Below the pieces are notes generated by a model, which did no database searches, was not told the DNA's origin, and was given only the letters and a program-made list of their open reading frames with translations. DNA of 64,000 bases from JADJDM01 sp044352985. GTDB lineage: Bacteria; Bacteroidota; Bacteroidia; B-17B0; Aurantibacillaceae. The position numbers and the translations under genes were made by a program. Shown in pieces: positions 43,879 to 51,669 of this stretch (the stretch's first letter is position 1; every line of letters starts with the position of its first letter). The stretch lies in assembly GCA_044352985.1 (NCBI GenBank), contig JBILCU010000003.1:1-64000 (forward strand), given 5' to 3'.

Positions 43879-43938
43879 CCCTAATCAAGCAAAAGAAAGT
43901 AAATTTAAAAATTAGAAAAGAGAGTTTTTGAGTGAACC

Positions 43939-44808
43939 CTAAATATATAGATCATCTGTTTTTAATCTTAGGTATTTTCTTACTGATAAAGCCGTGCTGA
44001 ATCCTGAAATTAAAATGCCCAATACAGTTATGATTCCAAATAATAACAAAAGTAAATTTTCATCTTGCACCACTAATAAATCAGGTATATATTTGATTGC
44101 AACAAAAATAAATAATGAAAGCATAATCATGGAAACTACTGCAGAAATCACTCCATTTCTTACCCCTTTTAAAATAAATGGTTTTCGGATAAACGATTGT
44201 GTAGCTCCAACCAAATACATGGTACGAATTAAAAAACGTTTGGAATAAATAGAAAGCCGTATGGTATTATTAATTAAACCAACTGCAACTATAGCAAGTA
44301 ATGCTGCAAAAAATAGAATGATTAAACCGAGTTTACCGGCATTGGTATTTATTTTTTCAATCAAAATCTTCTGATAAACAACTTCTTTTACAATCGGACT
44401 GGCAGCTATTTCCTTAACAATCCATTTTATGCTATCTGCATTAGCATATTCTGAATTTAGATTGATTGTTATAGTTACCGGAAGCGGATTAAATCCAAGG
44501 AAGGATACAAAATCATCACCGGTTTCTTTCTTCATTTCAGCTGCTGCAGCTTCTTTTGATTTAAAAAAAGTGTTTTTTACATAACCTGAAATATCTAACT
44601 CTTTTCTTAATTTATCGATGTCAGAAACAGATGCGCTATCTTTTAAATAAATTTGAAATCCAATATTTTCTTTATAGTAGTCGGTTAATTTTTTGGTGTT
44701 GATTAAAAACCAGCCAACTAAAGCTAACATAAATAATACTAGCGATAAACTAACAATTACCGTAACGGAAGAAGTTTTAAAATAATCTGATCTTTTTCTT
44801 TTACCCAC
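43939..44808 (-). CDS. ftsX: Cell division protein FtsX
   Basis: A 289-residue inner-membrane protein, the permease half of the FtsEX complex that controls wall hydrolases at the division site. Four membrane helices: about 17-37, 168-190, 220-245 and 255-278. The periplasmic loop between helices 1 and 2 (about 40-165) contains FQIYLKDSASVSDIDKLRKE and FLGFNPLPVTITINL, the usual FtsX signs. ftsE is not adjacent, as is common in Bacteroidota. No upstream partner shares the strand. Confidence 0.9.
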   Translation of the reverse strand: MGKRKRSDYFKTSSVTVIVSLSLVLFMLALVGWFLINTKKLTDYYKENIGFQIYLKDSASVSDIDKLRKELDISGYVKNTFFKSKEAAAAEMKKETGDDFVSFLGFNPLPVTITINLNSEYANADSIKWIVKEIAASPIVKEVVYQKILIEKINTNAGKLGLIILFFAALLAIVAVGLINNTIRLSIYSKRFLIRTMYLVGATQSFIRKPFILKGVRNGVISAVVSMIMLSLFIFVAIKYIPDLLVVQDENLLLLLFGIITVLGILISGFSTALSVRKYLRLKTDDLYI

Positions 44809-44961
44809 GTAATTAATTTTATTGCTAATTTAATTTGAAGGTCTTTTTGGATTGAACAAAATTAAAATAGAAGTTAACACGTCAATGTTTAAATAGTTGT
44901 AGTTCTTTTATAAAATGTAGTTAACTTAGAATTCTATTTTTATCAATTAAAAATCATTACT

Positions 44962-45807
44962 ATGCAATTATATCCTGTAAATAGCGGAAATTTTAAATTA
45001 GATGGTGGCGCCATGTTTGGAGTTGTGCCCAAATCCATCTGGAATAAAACAAATCCTGCCGATGAAAATAACATGTGTAACTGGGCAATGCGTTGTTTAT
45101 TAGTTGAATCTGGAAACAGATTGATTTTAATTGATAACGGTATTGGTGATAAACAGGATGCCAAATTTTTTAGCCATTATTATTTGAATGGGGATGATTC
45201 ATTGGAGAAAAATATCAATAAGTTAGGTTTTTCATATGATGAAATTACTGATGTTTTTTTAACTCATTTGCATTTTGATCATTGTGGAGGAAGTGTAAAA
45301 TATGCAGATAGCAGCAAAACAAAATTGGAAACAACTTTTAAAAATGCTACATATTGGTCGAATGAGCAACATTGGCTATGGGCAACACAGCCCAATGTGC
45401 GAGAGAAAGCTTCTTTCATGAAAGAAAATATTTTGCCGATTCAAGAAAGTGGACAACTTAAATTTTTAAAAGAAGGCGATAAATTAATTAATAATTTTGA
45501 ACTTGTTTTTGTTTATGGGCATACTGACGCCATGATGCTTCCATTAATTAAGTATAAAGACAAGAAAATTTTATACACAGCCGATTTAATTCCTTCTGTA
45601 GGTCATTTGCCCATACCTTATGTAATGGGTTATGATGTTCGACCATTAGAAACATTAAAGGAAAAAGAATCAATACTTAAACAAGCTGTAAATGAAAATT
45701 GGTTGTTATTTTTTGAACACGATGCCATAAATGAAGTTTGCTCGCTTGAAAATACAGTACGAGGCATAAGAAAAAAAGATACCGGAACACTTTCACTTTT
45801 TTTATAA
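44962..45807 (+). CDS. MBL-fold metallo-hydrolase
   Basis: A 281-residue metallo-beta-lactamase-fold enzyme. The metal motif is THLHFDHCGG (His102, His104, Asp106, His107), with further ligands in the VYGHTDAMM His, the YTADLIPS Asp and the FEHD His. ESGNRLILIDNGIGD leads into the core. This layout is close to the lactonase-like branch (AHL lactonases and relatives), but no substrate is fixed. No signal peptide, so probably cytosolic. It stands alone between ftsX and the DUF1573 gene. Confidence 0.88.
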   Translation: MQLYPVNSGNFKLDGGAMFGVVPKSIWNKTNPADENNMCNWAMRCLLVESGNRLILIDNGIGDKQDAKFFSHYYLNGDDSLEKNINKLGFSYDEITDVFLTHLHFDHCGGSVKYADSSKTKLETTFKNATYWSNEQHWLWATQPNVREKASFMKENILPIQESGQLKFLKEGDKLINNFELVFVYGHTDAMMLPLIKYKDKKILYTADLIPSVGHLPIPYVMGYDVRPLETLKEKESILKQAVNENWLLFFEHDAINEVCSLENTVRGIRKKDTGTLSLFL

Positions 45808-45824
45808 TTGCTTAAAAAGGATAG

Positions 45825-45857
45825 TTGGTTTTTTAAACTTCAAAAAATGTATATTTG
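45825..45857 (+). promoter_or_regulatory. Promoter before the DUF1573 lipoprotein gene
   Basis: TATATTTG (45850-45857) fits the -7 consensus TAnnTTTG exactly and is followed by CGACCG, a common continuation. TTG at 45825-45827 lies 22 bases before it, slightly longer than the usual spacing. Confidence 0.5.
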
Positions 45858-45905
45858 CGACCGATTTATTAATCATAGTTAATTATTAATTAATTAGTTT
45901 ATAAA

Positions 45906-46385
45906 ATGAAAAAAATTACCCTTTCGCTTTTTACATGCTTATTGATGCTATCGTGCAGCAACGATGAAAAATCTATTTCAACAGATGATATTAAAATTGG
46001 TGCATCTGCAAATGGTAACGTTTCTGCTGAAAATTTACCTGTAATTGAGTTTGAAGAGGAAACCCATGATTTCGGAAAAATTACTCAAGGTGAAAAAGTA
46101 AGTTATAGCTTTAAGTTTAAAAATACAGGTAAATCCAATCTATTAATTTCTTCTGCACAGGCAAGCTGTGGTTGCACGGTTCCAAAACCACCAACTGAAC
46201 CATTACCTGCTGGTACTAGCAATAAAATTGATGTTACTTTTGATAGTAACGGAAAATCTGGGAAATTTGACAAACAAATTACTGTATTAACCAATTGCGA
46301 ACCGAATACTAAAATTTTAAAAATTACTGGTGAAATTATTGTTCCGGTAACCAGCCAACCTAATAAAACAATTAATAACAAATAA
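45906..46385 (+). CDS. DUF1573 domain lipoprotein
   Basis: A 159-residue protein. The lipobox is LLMLSC with Cys17, so it is probably lipid-anchored. The remainder is a single Ig-like DUF1573 domain: EFEEETHDFGKITQGEKVSY, SFKFKNTGKSNLLISSAQAS, CGCTVPKPPTEPLPAGTS and the closing KFDKQITVLTNCEPNT. The CGC motif is typical for the family. Function is unknown. It lies 11 bases before yajC and is often found there in Bacteroidota. Confidence 0.9.
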   Translation: MKKITLSLFTCLLMLSCSNDEKSISTDDIKIGASANGNVSAENLPVIEFEEETHDFGKITQGEKVSYSFKFKNTGKSNLLISSAQASCGCTVPKPPTEPLPAGTSNKIDVTFDSNGKSGKFDKQITVLTNCEPNTKILKITGEIIVPVTSQPNKTINNK

Positions 46386-46396
46386 CAAAAACAAAC

Positions 46397-46720
46397 ATGC
46401 AATCAATCATCCTGCAGGCACCTGCAAGCGGCGGCGGAATCAGTCAAATCATTATGCTGGTTTTAATCGTAGTAGTATTTTACTTTTTTATGATTCGCCC
46501 TCAAATGAAAAAACAAAAAGAAGCAAAGAAATTTTTGGAGGCAATTAAGAAAGGCGATAAAGTAGTAACAATAGGTGGAATTATAGGTAAAATTGCCGAA
46601 ATTACTGATACTTATTATATGATCGAGGTTGAAGGTGGAAATAAATTAAGGATTCTAAAATCTGCTATTTCTATGGAAAACTCTGCATCATTAAATAATG
46701 CAGAAACTCCAAAAGCATAA
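46397..46720 (+). CDS. yajC: Preprotein translocase subunit YajC
   Basis: A 107-residue single-pass protein that associates with SecDF-YajC and supports Sec export. The membrane helix IIMLVLIVVVFYFFMIRPQM is followed by the conserved KKQKEAKKFLEAIKKGDKVV and TIGGIIGKIAEI. The length is normal. It is co-transcribed with the DUF1573 gene and closed by a terminator 24 bases downstream. Confidence 0.95.
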   Translation: MQSIILQAPASGGGISQIIMLVLIVVVFYFFMIRPQMKKQKEAKKFLEAIKKGDKVVTIGGIIGKIAEITDTYYMIEVEGGNKLRILKSAISMENSASLNNAETPKA

Positions 46721-46743
46721 TTCATTTTTTAAATTATTCAATC

Positions 46744-46773
46744 AACCCATTGCTGAAAGCAATGGGTTTTTTG
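46744..46773 (+). terminator. Rho-independent terminator after yajC
   Basis: AACCCATTGCT, loop GAA, AGCAATGGGTT, then a run of T. An 11-base perfect stem with a three-base loop. Confidence 0.87.
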
Positions 46774-46837
46774 TTTTTAAACTTGATTAATTCCTACTTT
46801 TACAATAATTAGAACCAAATTTCGTTTCACAAAAGCA

Positions 46838-49363
46838 GTGTTTAATTTCATAAAGCATAAATTGAATTGTTGGCGATGTATTATTGTATTGTGCTTTTTA
46901 ATTTTTGCTCAAAATTATTTTGCTCAGCAAGCTGATGTAAAAGGTAAAATTTCTTCGGGAGAAATTAATCTTCCGGTTGAAGATGTTCAGGTTTCTATTG
47001 AGGGAACTTCTCAGCAACCCGTATTTTCAGATCAATCAGGTAATTATCAAATTACTATTCCTGCTAATAAAGAAATTTTACTTGTGTTTTCCAATTTAAG
47101 TTACCGCACACTAAAGAAGAAACTTCAGTTGAAAGAGGGTGAAGTTTTTATTTTCAATCCAACATTAACTTTTAGAAATGATTTAGCGAGCATTGATGTG
47201 GTAGATGAAAAACGGGAAACGGAAACCATTAAATTAAATCCAACACAAATTACTCAATTGCCCGGAGCAAGTATGGACATTATGCGCTTACTGCCATCTA
47301 TGGGAATTGGTGTTTCGATGACAAACGAATTGAGTTCTGGCTACTCAGTGAGAGGCGGGAATTTTGATGAAAATTTAGTTTATGTAAATGATATTGAGGT
47401 GTACAGGCCGTTTTTAGTAAGAAGTGGGCAACAGGAAGGTTTGAGTTTCCCCAATCCAGACATGGTTTCCGGAATGAGTTTTTCTGCCGGTGGTTTTGAA
47501 GCTAAATATGGAGACAAACTTTCTAGCGTATTGGATATTACTTACAGAAAGCCTAGGAAATTTTCGAGTACTGCAAGCATGAGTTTGCTGGGTGCAGGTT
47601 TGCATATTGAAAACATTACTGCCAACAAATTGTTATCATGGCAAATAGGTGCGAGGTATAAAACGAATCAATATTTATTGCGCAGCATTGATACCAAAGG
47701 AGATTATTTTCCAAGATTTTATGATGTTCAAAGCCTTTTAAATTTTAATGTTTCACCAAAATTTAATGTAGATGTGTTAGGTGTAATTTCTGGTAATAAA
47801 TATCAAGTTATTCCTCAAACCCGTGAAACAACTTTCGGGACATTCAATCAGGCATTACAATTCAAAGTGTATTTTGATGGGCAAGAAGTAAGCCAGTTTA
47901 ATACTACTTTTGGTGCGCTATCATTCAACTTTATACCGAAGGAAAAATTACGATTAAAATGGATTTCATCCTATTTTAATACACAGGAAAGTGAAACATT
48001 TACCATTCAGGGTCAATATTATATTAATGAATTGGAAACCGATTTAGGCGATCCTAATTTTGGTAATGTAGCATTCAACAGAGGTATTGGAACCTTCATC
48101 AATAATGGTAGAAATTATTTAATTGCATCTGTACTTGCAACCGAACACAAAGGGTTTTATACCACAAAAAATGGTGAGTTGTTGTGGGGCTTAAAATTTC
48201 AGCACGAGATCATTAATGATAAATTAGGTGAATGGAATTTTATTGACTCAGCAGGGTATTCAATTCCTCAAGCCGATCCATTGTTGGTTGAATTAAGAGA
48301 TGTGATTAAAACAAAAATCAAACTTCAATCCAATCGCGCGATGGCCTATGCACAATATGTATTTAAAAAACAATTGCGCGATAGTGCGTTTTTTTCTTTC
48401 ACAGGAGGTATAAGAAATAATTATTGGACGATGAATAACGATAATGTTGTTAGTCCAAGATTAACGTTTTCATACGAGCCAAATTGGAGAGCTGATTGGC
48501 TTTTTAAAGCATCTTGGGGTTATTATTACCAACCTCCATTCTATCGTGAGATGCGAGATTTTATTGGAAATGTAAATTCCAATTTAAAAGCACAACAATC
48601 CATTCATTATGTTTTATCCGGTGATTTAAATTTTAAATTGTGGAATAGACCTTTTAAATTTATTACTGCTGCATATTTTAAACAGTTTGATAATCTTGTT
48701 CCATATGAAATTGATAATGTAAGAATAAGGTATTACGGAACGAATAGCAGCAAAGGATTTGCAACAGGTATGGATTTTAGGTTAAATGGTGAATTTGTTA
48801 AAGGCATTGAATCATGGGTTAATATGAGTGTAATGACCATTCAGGAAGATTTAAAAAATGATTTTTATTATACTTATCGTGATTCCTTAGGTAACCCTTG
48901 GTATAAAGGTTACAGTAACTTGCCTGTTTATGATAGTACTTTGAATCAACCAGGTTACATTCCTCGTCCAACTGATCAGCGGGTTACATTTAATCTATTT
49001 TTTCAAGATTATTTGCCAAAAATACCGAGTTGTAAAATGCATCTGAATTTAATTTACGGAACAGGTTTGCCTTTTGGACCGCCATCGCGCGAACGTTATA
49101 AAGACACTTTAAGAATGCCTGCTTATCGAAGAGTTGATATTGGATTCTCTTATCAATTATTAAAAGAGGAACGAACAAAAAAGGAAACAGGGATATTCAG
49201 ATACATTAAATCTGGTTGGATAAGCTTAGAAGTATTGAATTTATTAGCTGTTAACAACACCGTTTCATATACATGGATTAAAGATGTAACAAACAGACAA
49301 TATGCAATTCCAAATTATTTAACTAATCGGCAATTGAATTTGAAAATTCAGTTTAAGTTTTGA
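46838..49363 (+). CDS. TonB-dependent receptor with carboxypeptidase-like domain
   Basis: An 841-residue outer-membrane protein. The start is GTG at 46838; no better ATG precedes the signal peptide, which ends near residue 28 (FAQNYFAQ). Residues about 32-110 are a CarboxypepD_reg-like domain (VKGKISSGEINLPVEDVQVS). The plug is about 135-230 (MDIMRLLPSMGIGVSM, SSGYSVRGGNFDENLVYVND). The barrel fills the rest and ends in the aromatic residue of QFKF. It imports a large ligand that cannot be named; there is no SusD-like gene beside it. Confidence 0.93.
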   Translation: MFNFIKHKLNCWRCIIVLCFLIFAQNYFAQQADVKGKISSGEINLPVEDVQVSIEGTSQQPVFSDQSGNYQITIPANKEILLVFSNLSYRTLKKKLQLKEGEVFIFNPTLTFRNDLASIDVVDEKRETETIKLNPTQITQLPGASMDIMRLLPSMGIGVSMTNELSSGYSVRGGNFDENLVYVNDIEVYRPFLVRSGQQEGLSFPNPDMVSGMSFSAGGFEAKYGDKLSSVLDITYRKPRKFSSTASMSLLGAGLHIENITANKLLSWQIGARYKTNQYLLRSIDTKGDYFPRFYDVQSLLNFNVSPKFNVDVLGVISGNKYQVIPQTRETTFGTFNQALQFKVYFDGQEVSQFNTTFGALSFNFIPKEKLRLKWISSYFNTQESETFTIQGQYYINELETDLGDPNFGNVAFNRGIGTFINNGRNYLIASVLATEHKGFYTTKNGELLWGLKFQHEIINDKLGEWNFIDSAGYSIPQADPLLVELRDVIKTKIKLQSNRAMAYAQYVFKKQLRDSAFFSFTGGIRNNYWTMNNDNVVSPRLTFSYEPNWRADWLFKASWGYYYQPPFYREMRDFIGNVNSNLKAQQSIHYVLSGDLNFKLWNRPFKFITAAYFKQFDNLVPYEIDNVRIRYYGTNSSKGFATGMDFRLNGEFVKGIESWVNMSVMTIQEDLKNDFYYTYRDSLGNPWYKGYSNLPVYDSTLNQPGYIPRPTDQRVTFNLFFQDYLPKIPSCKMHLNLIYGTGLPFGPPSRERYKDTLRMPAYRRVDIGFSYQLLKEERTKKETGIFRYIKSGWISLEVLNLLAVNNTVSYTWIKDVTNRQYAIPNYLTNRQLNLKIQFKF

Positions 49364-49411
49364 AGATTTTAATGTAATATTTTGACGATTATTCGGATTG
49401 AAAAATACTGT

Positions 49412-49900
49412 TTACACAATTAGTGTTTCAAATAACGTTCTGAAATGTAATAATCCAAAATATAAAACGATAGTCCAGAACACCACAAAAAAAGACATCC
49501 AAAAAATTATTTTAGGTCTATCACCAAAAAATTTTAAACAAATAAAAACTCCTAAAGGAATTGATAAAAAAAGTGGCGCAATAATAGACACTCCTACAAC
49601 TCCAAATTTCTTTTTCATTGTAATAATAAAACGATTCACTTTTGTGAATTTTTTTTTGCTAGTATTTCTAAGAGGAAAAATTTTAGTTATTAATTTATTA
49701 ACTAATTTAATAACCACGTCTATTAAAAATGAAAAGAAAAAGCTACCTGTTATCCCACCAAGTGAGCAAACAACAAGTGTCTCAAAAAAATTAAAACCAA
49801 AAACTAAAACGGCAGTTGGTATGCCTGCAATACCAGGTTTTAAAGCACATGCAATAAATACAGTAAAAAATTCACTCCAAGAAATATCAAAATCAATCAT
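49412..49900 (-). CDS. Membrane protein, small multidrug-export-like
   Basis: A 162-residue protein with four to five hydrophobic segments and a basic middle loop (NTSKKKFTKVNRFI). KPGIAGIPTAVLVFGFNFFE and KKFGVVGVSIIAPLFLSIPL resemble the paired motifs of the 'putative small multi-drug export protein' group (PF06695), though that name is historic and function is unproven. It overlaps upp by 4 bases at its start and so is probably co-translated with it. Confidence 0.65.
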   Translation of the reverse strand: MIDFDISWSEFFTVFIACALKPGIAGIPTAVLVFGFNFFETLVVCSLGGITGSFFFSFLIDVVIKLVNKLITKIFPLRNTSKKKFTKVNRFIITMKKKFGVVGVSIIAPLFLSIPLGVFICLKFFGDRPKIIFWMSFFVVFWTIVLYFGLLHFRTLFETLIV

Positions 49901-50547
49901 GATTTTTCTCCATAAGCCAAATCACCAGCATCTCCTAAGCCAGGAACAATGTAAGAGTGTGCGGTTAATTCTTCATCAACAGCACCAATCCATAATGTGT
50001 AATTTTGGTGTGGCATATGTGTTTTAAAATATTCTACACCTTGCTTGCTTGCTATAACCACCACCACATGAGTGTGTTCGGGAATTCCTTTTGAAATTAA
50101 TGCCTGATATGCCAATACCATTGAAGAGCCTGTTGCCAGCATAGGATCAGATAAAATTAATGTTTTATCTTGTAAAGAGGGACTCGACAAATATTCTATT
50201 GCTATATCAAAAGAATTATCTTTATGATGTTTACGATAAGCTGAAACAAAAGCATTTTGAGCTTTATCAAAAACCCTAAGCAAACCTTGATGTAATGGCA
50301 AACCTGCTCTTAAAATAGTAGATAATACAGGTTGTTTTGCTAATTTCATTGAATCACATTCTCCCAATGGAGTTTTAGTGACAACCGATTCATAATTTAA
50401 AGTCTTACTAATTTCGAAAGCCATCAATTCTCCGATTCTTTCTAAATTCATTCTAAAACGCAATGGATCTTTTTGTATTTCAATGTCTCTTAATTCTAAA
50501 ATATATTGACCAAGAATTGATTTTTGCTCTGATAAAACTTTAACCAT
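49897..50547 (-). CDS. upp: Uracil phosphoribosyltransferase
   Basis: A 216-residue salvage enzyme that makes UMP from uracil and PRPP. The PRPP loop is ILSDPMLATGSSMVLAYQAL, and the C-terminal YIVPGLGDAGDLAYGE matches the uracil-binding end. RAGLPLHQGLLRVF and AFVSAYRKHH are also present. The length is standard. It is the first gene of a two-gene minus-strand unit, divergent from the suf operon with 267 bases between. Confidence 0.95.
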   Translation of the reverse strand: MVKVLSEQKSILGQYILELRDIEIQKDPLRFRMNLERIGELMAFEISKTLNYESVVTKTPLGECDSMKLAKQPVLSTILRAGLPLHQGLLRVFDKAQNAFVSAYRKHHKDNSFDIAIEYLSSPSLQDKTLILSDPMLATGSSMVLAYQALISKGIPEHTHVVVVIASKQGVEYFKTHMPHQNYTLWIGAVDEELTAHSYIVPGLGDAGDLAYGEKS

Positions 50548-50714
50548 ACTTTTTTTTAGAAAGATAATTAATTTGATTTATAAAAAATATGGTTTAGTAG
50601 AAAAATTTATTTTCACTCATCACAATTCAAATTGATTAATACCTTGAAAATGTAAAACCTTTAACAGTTTTTTTAATGAAATGGGTAAATAAAAGGACTA
50701 ATCAGAAAATTTGA

Positions 50715-50746
50715 TTTGTATAACTACCACATTTATGGTATTTTTG
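50715..50746 (+). promoter_or_regulatory. Promoter of the suf operon
   Basis: TTTG (50715-50718) and TATTTTTG (50739-50746), 20 bases apart: an exact fit to the Bacteroidota -33/-7 consensus. The start site is expected near 50753, giving a leader of about 60 bases before the first gene. Confidence 0.65.
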
Positions 50747-50753
50747 CAAGACT

Positions 50754-50770
50754 TTTAGATTTAATCTAAA
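50754..50770. promoter_or_regulatory. Palindromic operator candidate of the suf operon
   Basis: TTTAGATT, one base T, then AATCTAAA: a perfect 8+1+8 palindrome. It starts 8 bases after the -7 element and therefore covers the expected start of transcription. The form fits a dimeric repressor, and for a Fe-S assembly operon a DtxR- or Fur-type iron regulator is the natural suspect. The binding protein is not shown by the sequence. Confidence 0.5.
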
Positions 50771-50814
50771 TAAGTTTAAGCCAATAAAGTATTGAAAATT
50801 AAAATTTTAACAAG

Positions 50815-51141
50815 ATGATAACTGTTTCTGATACAGCAAAAGAACATGCCCTAAAAATCATGTCTGAAGAAAATCGTCCAATTAATTCCTTCATTCGTGT
50901 TGGGGTAGAAGGTGGCGGTTGCTCAGGATTAAGCTATAAACTGGAATTTGATAATGAATTAAAAGAGGGCGATCAGATTTTTGAAGACAAAGGAATCAAA
51001 ATCGTGTGCGACAGAAAAAGCTTTCTTTACCTAGTTGGAACCCAATTAGAATACAGTGGAGGAATCAATGGGAAAGGGTTTTCATTCAATAATCCAAACG
51101 CATCTCGTACTTGTGGTTGCGGAGAATCGTTTTCGGTGTAA
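50815..51141 (+). CDS. sufA: A-type Fe-S carrier (SufA/IscA-like)
   Basis: A 108-residue carrier that passes Fe-S clusters to target proteins. The three ligand cysteines are Cys36 in VEGGGCSGLSYKLEF and Cys100/Cys102 in SRTCGCGESFSV. LVGTQLEYSGGINGKGFSFN is the conserved middle. The length is standard. It heads the suf operon in this organism; the next suf gene, sufB, is 528 bases later because a four-helix-bundle gene sits between. Confidence 0.94.
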   Translation: MITVSDTAKEHALKIMSEENRPINSFIRVGVEGGGCSGLSYKLEFDNELKEGDQIFEDKGIKIVCDRKSFLYLVGTQLEYSGGINGKGFSFNNPNASRTCGCGESFSV

Positions 51142-51146
51142 TTTTA

Positions 51147-51158
51147 GTTTAAAGGTTG
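51147..51158. repeat. Left inverted-repeat arm of four-helix-bundle cassette 1
   Basis: GTTTAAAGGTTG, 32 bases before the cassette gene, is the exact reverse complement of CAACCTTTAAAC at 51612-51623 after the gene. The following GTTGAAAGTT (51155-51164) also matches AACTTTCAAC at 51577-51586. Confidence 0.65.
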
Positions 51159-51190
51159 AAAGTTGGATAGTTTAAAGTTTTACACTTTTT

Positions 51191-51559
51191 ATGGCTACAG
51201 CAAAATCATTTGAAGAGTTAGACGTTTGGAAAAACGGAAAAAAATTTACTGTATTAATTTATAAAGTAAGTAACTCAAAAACTTTTTCTTCTGATTTTTC
51301 ATTAAGAGACCAATTAAGGAGAGCTTCGGTTTCAATTATCTCAAATATAGCAGAAGGATTTGAGAGAAATGGGAATAAAGAATTCATTAGGTTTTTGAAA
51401 ATTGCGAAAGGTTCAGCCGGAGAAATTAGAGCGCAACTTTATATAGCATTTGAATTGGATTATATTTCAAATTCAGAATTCAAGGAATTATATGGAGAAA
51501 TTAATTTGATAAGTAAACAACTTTCTTCTTTAATTACTTATCTCAGAAAATCAGTATAA
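51191..51559 (+). CDS. Four-helix-bundle protein (23S rRNA IVS / S23-like), copy 1
   Basis: A 122-residue protein of the family first known from intervening sequences in 23S rRNA genes and related to the Avd protein of diversity-generating retroelements. Seen: FEELDVWKNGKKFTVLIYKV, LRDQLRRASVSIISNIAEGF, and GSAGEIRAQLYIAFELDYIS, the last two being the family marks. Molecular role unknown. It lies between sufA and sufB on the same strand, 49 bases after sufA. Short inverted repeats bracket it. A second, clearly different copy is at 56536-56898. Confidence 0.9.
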   Translation: MATAKSFEELDVWKNGKKFTVLIYKVSNSKTFSSDFSLRDQLRRASVSIISNIAEGFERNGNKEFIRFLKIAKGSAGEIRAQLYIAFELDYISNSEFKELYGEINLISKQLSSLITYLRKSV

Positions 51560-51583
51560 CAAAAAAAATAATTTCAAACTTTC

Positions 51584-51652
51584 AACTTTATAACCTTCAA
51601 CCAATCAAATGCAACCTTTAAACCTCAAACCTTCAAACTTTATAACCTTCAA
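51584..51652. repeat. Direct repeats and right arm after cassette 1
   Basis: AACTTTATAACCTTCAA occurs at 51584-51600 and again, exactly, at 51636-51652. Between them lies CAACCTTTAAAC (51612-51623), the right arm of the inverted repeat whose left arm is at 51147-51158. The whole 110-base spacer is built from CTT-CAA-like short pieces and has no gene. Confidence 0.7.
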
Positions 51653-51669
51653 ACTTTTTAACCCACAAA

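Larger units (their letters stand above)
43048..43938. other. 891-base non-coding region with structured repeats
   Basis: No credible gene was found on either strand between the HsdR-N gene and ftsX. The stretch holds several perfect hairpins (43193-43221, 43423-43447, 43611-43642, 43858-43878) and a tandem pair of a related module about 210 bases apart. No transposase, tRNA or rRNA is recognised in it. It may be a decayed or non-autonomous mobile element. Confidence 0.6.

Noticed and set aside
43048..43938. Insertion sequence or tRNA in the gene-free stretch
   Set aside because: No transposase fragment, terminal inverted repeat pair around the whole region, or cloverleaf was found.
49398..50027. 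Plus-strand open frame of 209 codons
   Set aside because: It lies antisense to the membrane-protein gene and upp. Its product is rich in Lys, Thr and Asn without any family pattern, and upp on the other strand is certain.
51191..51559. Diversity-generating retroelement (Avd-like gene)
   Set aside because: The four-helix-bundle family includes Avd, but no reverse transcriptase or template/variable repeat pair is nearby.
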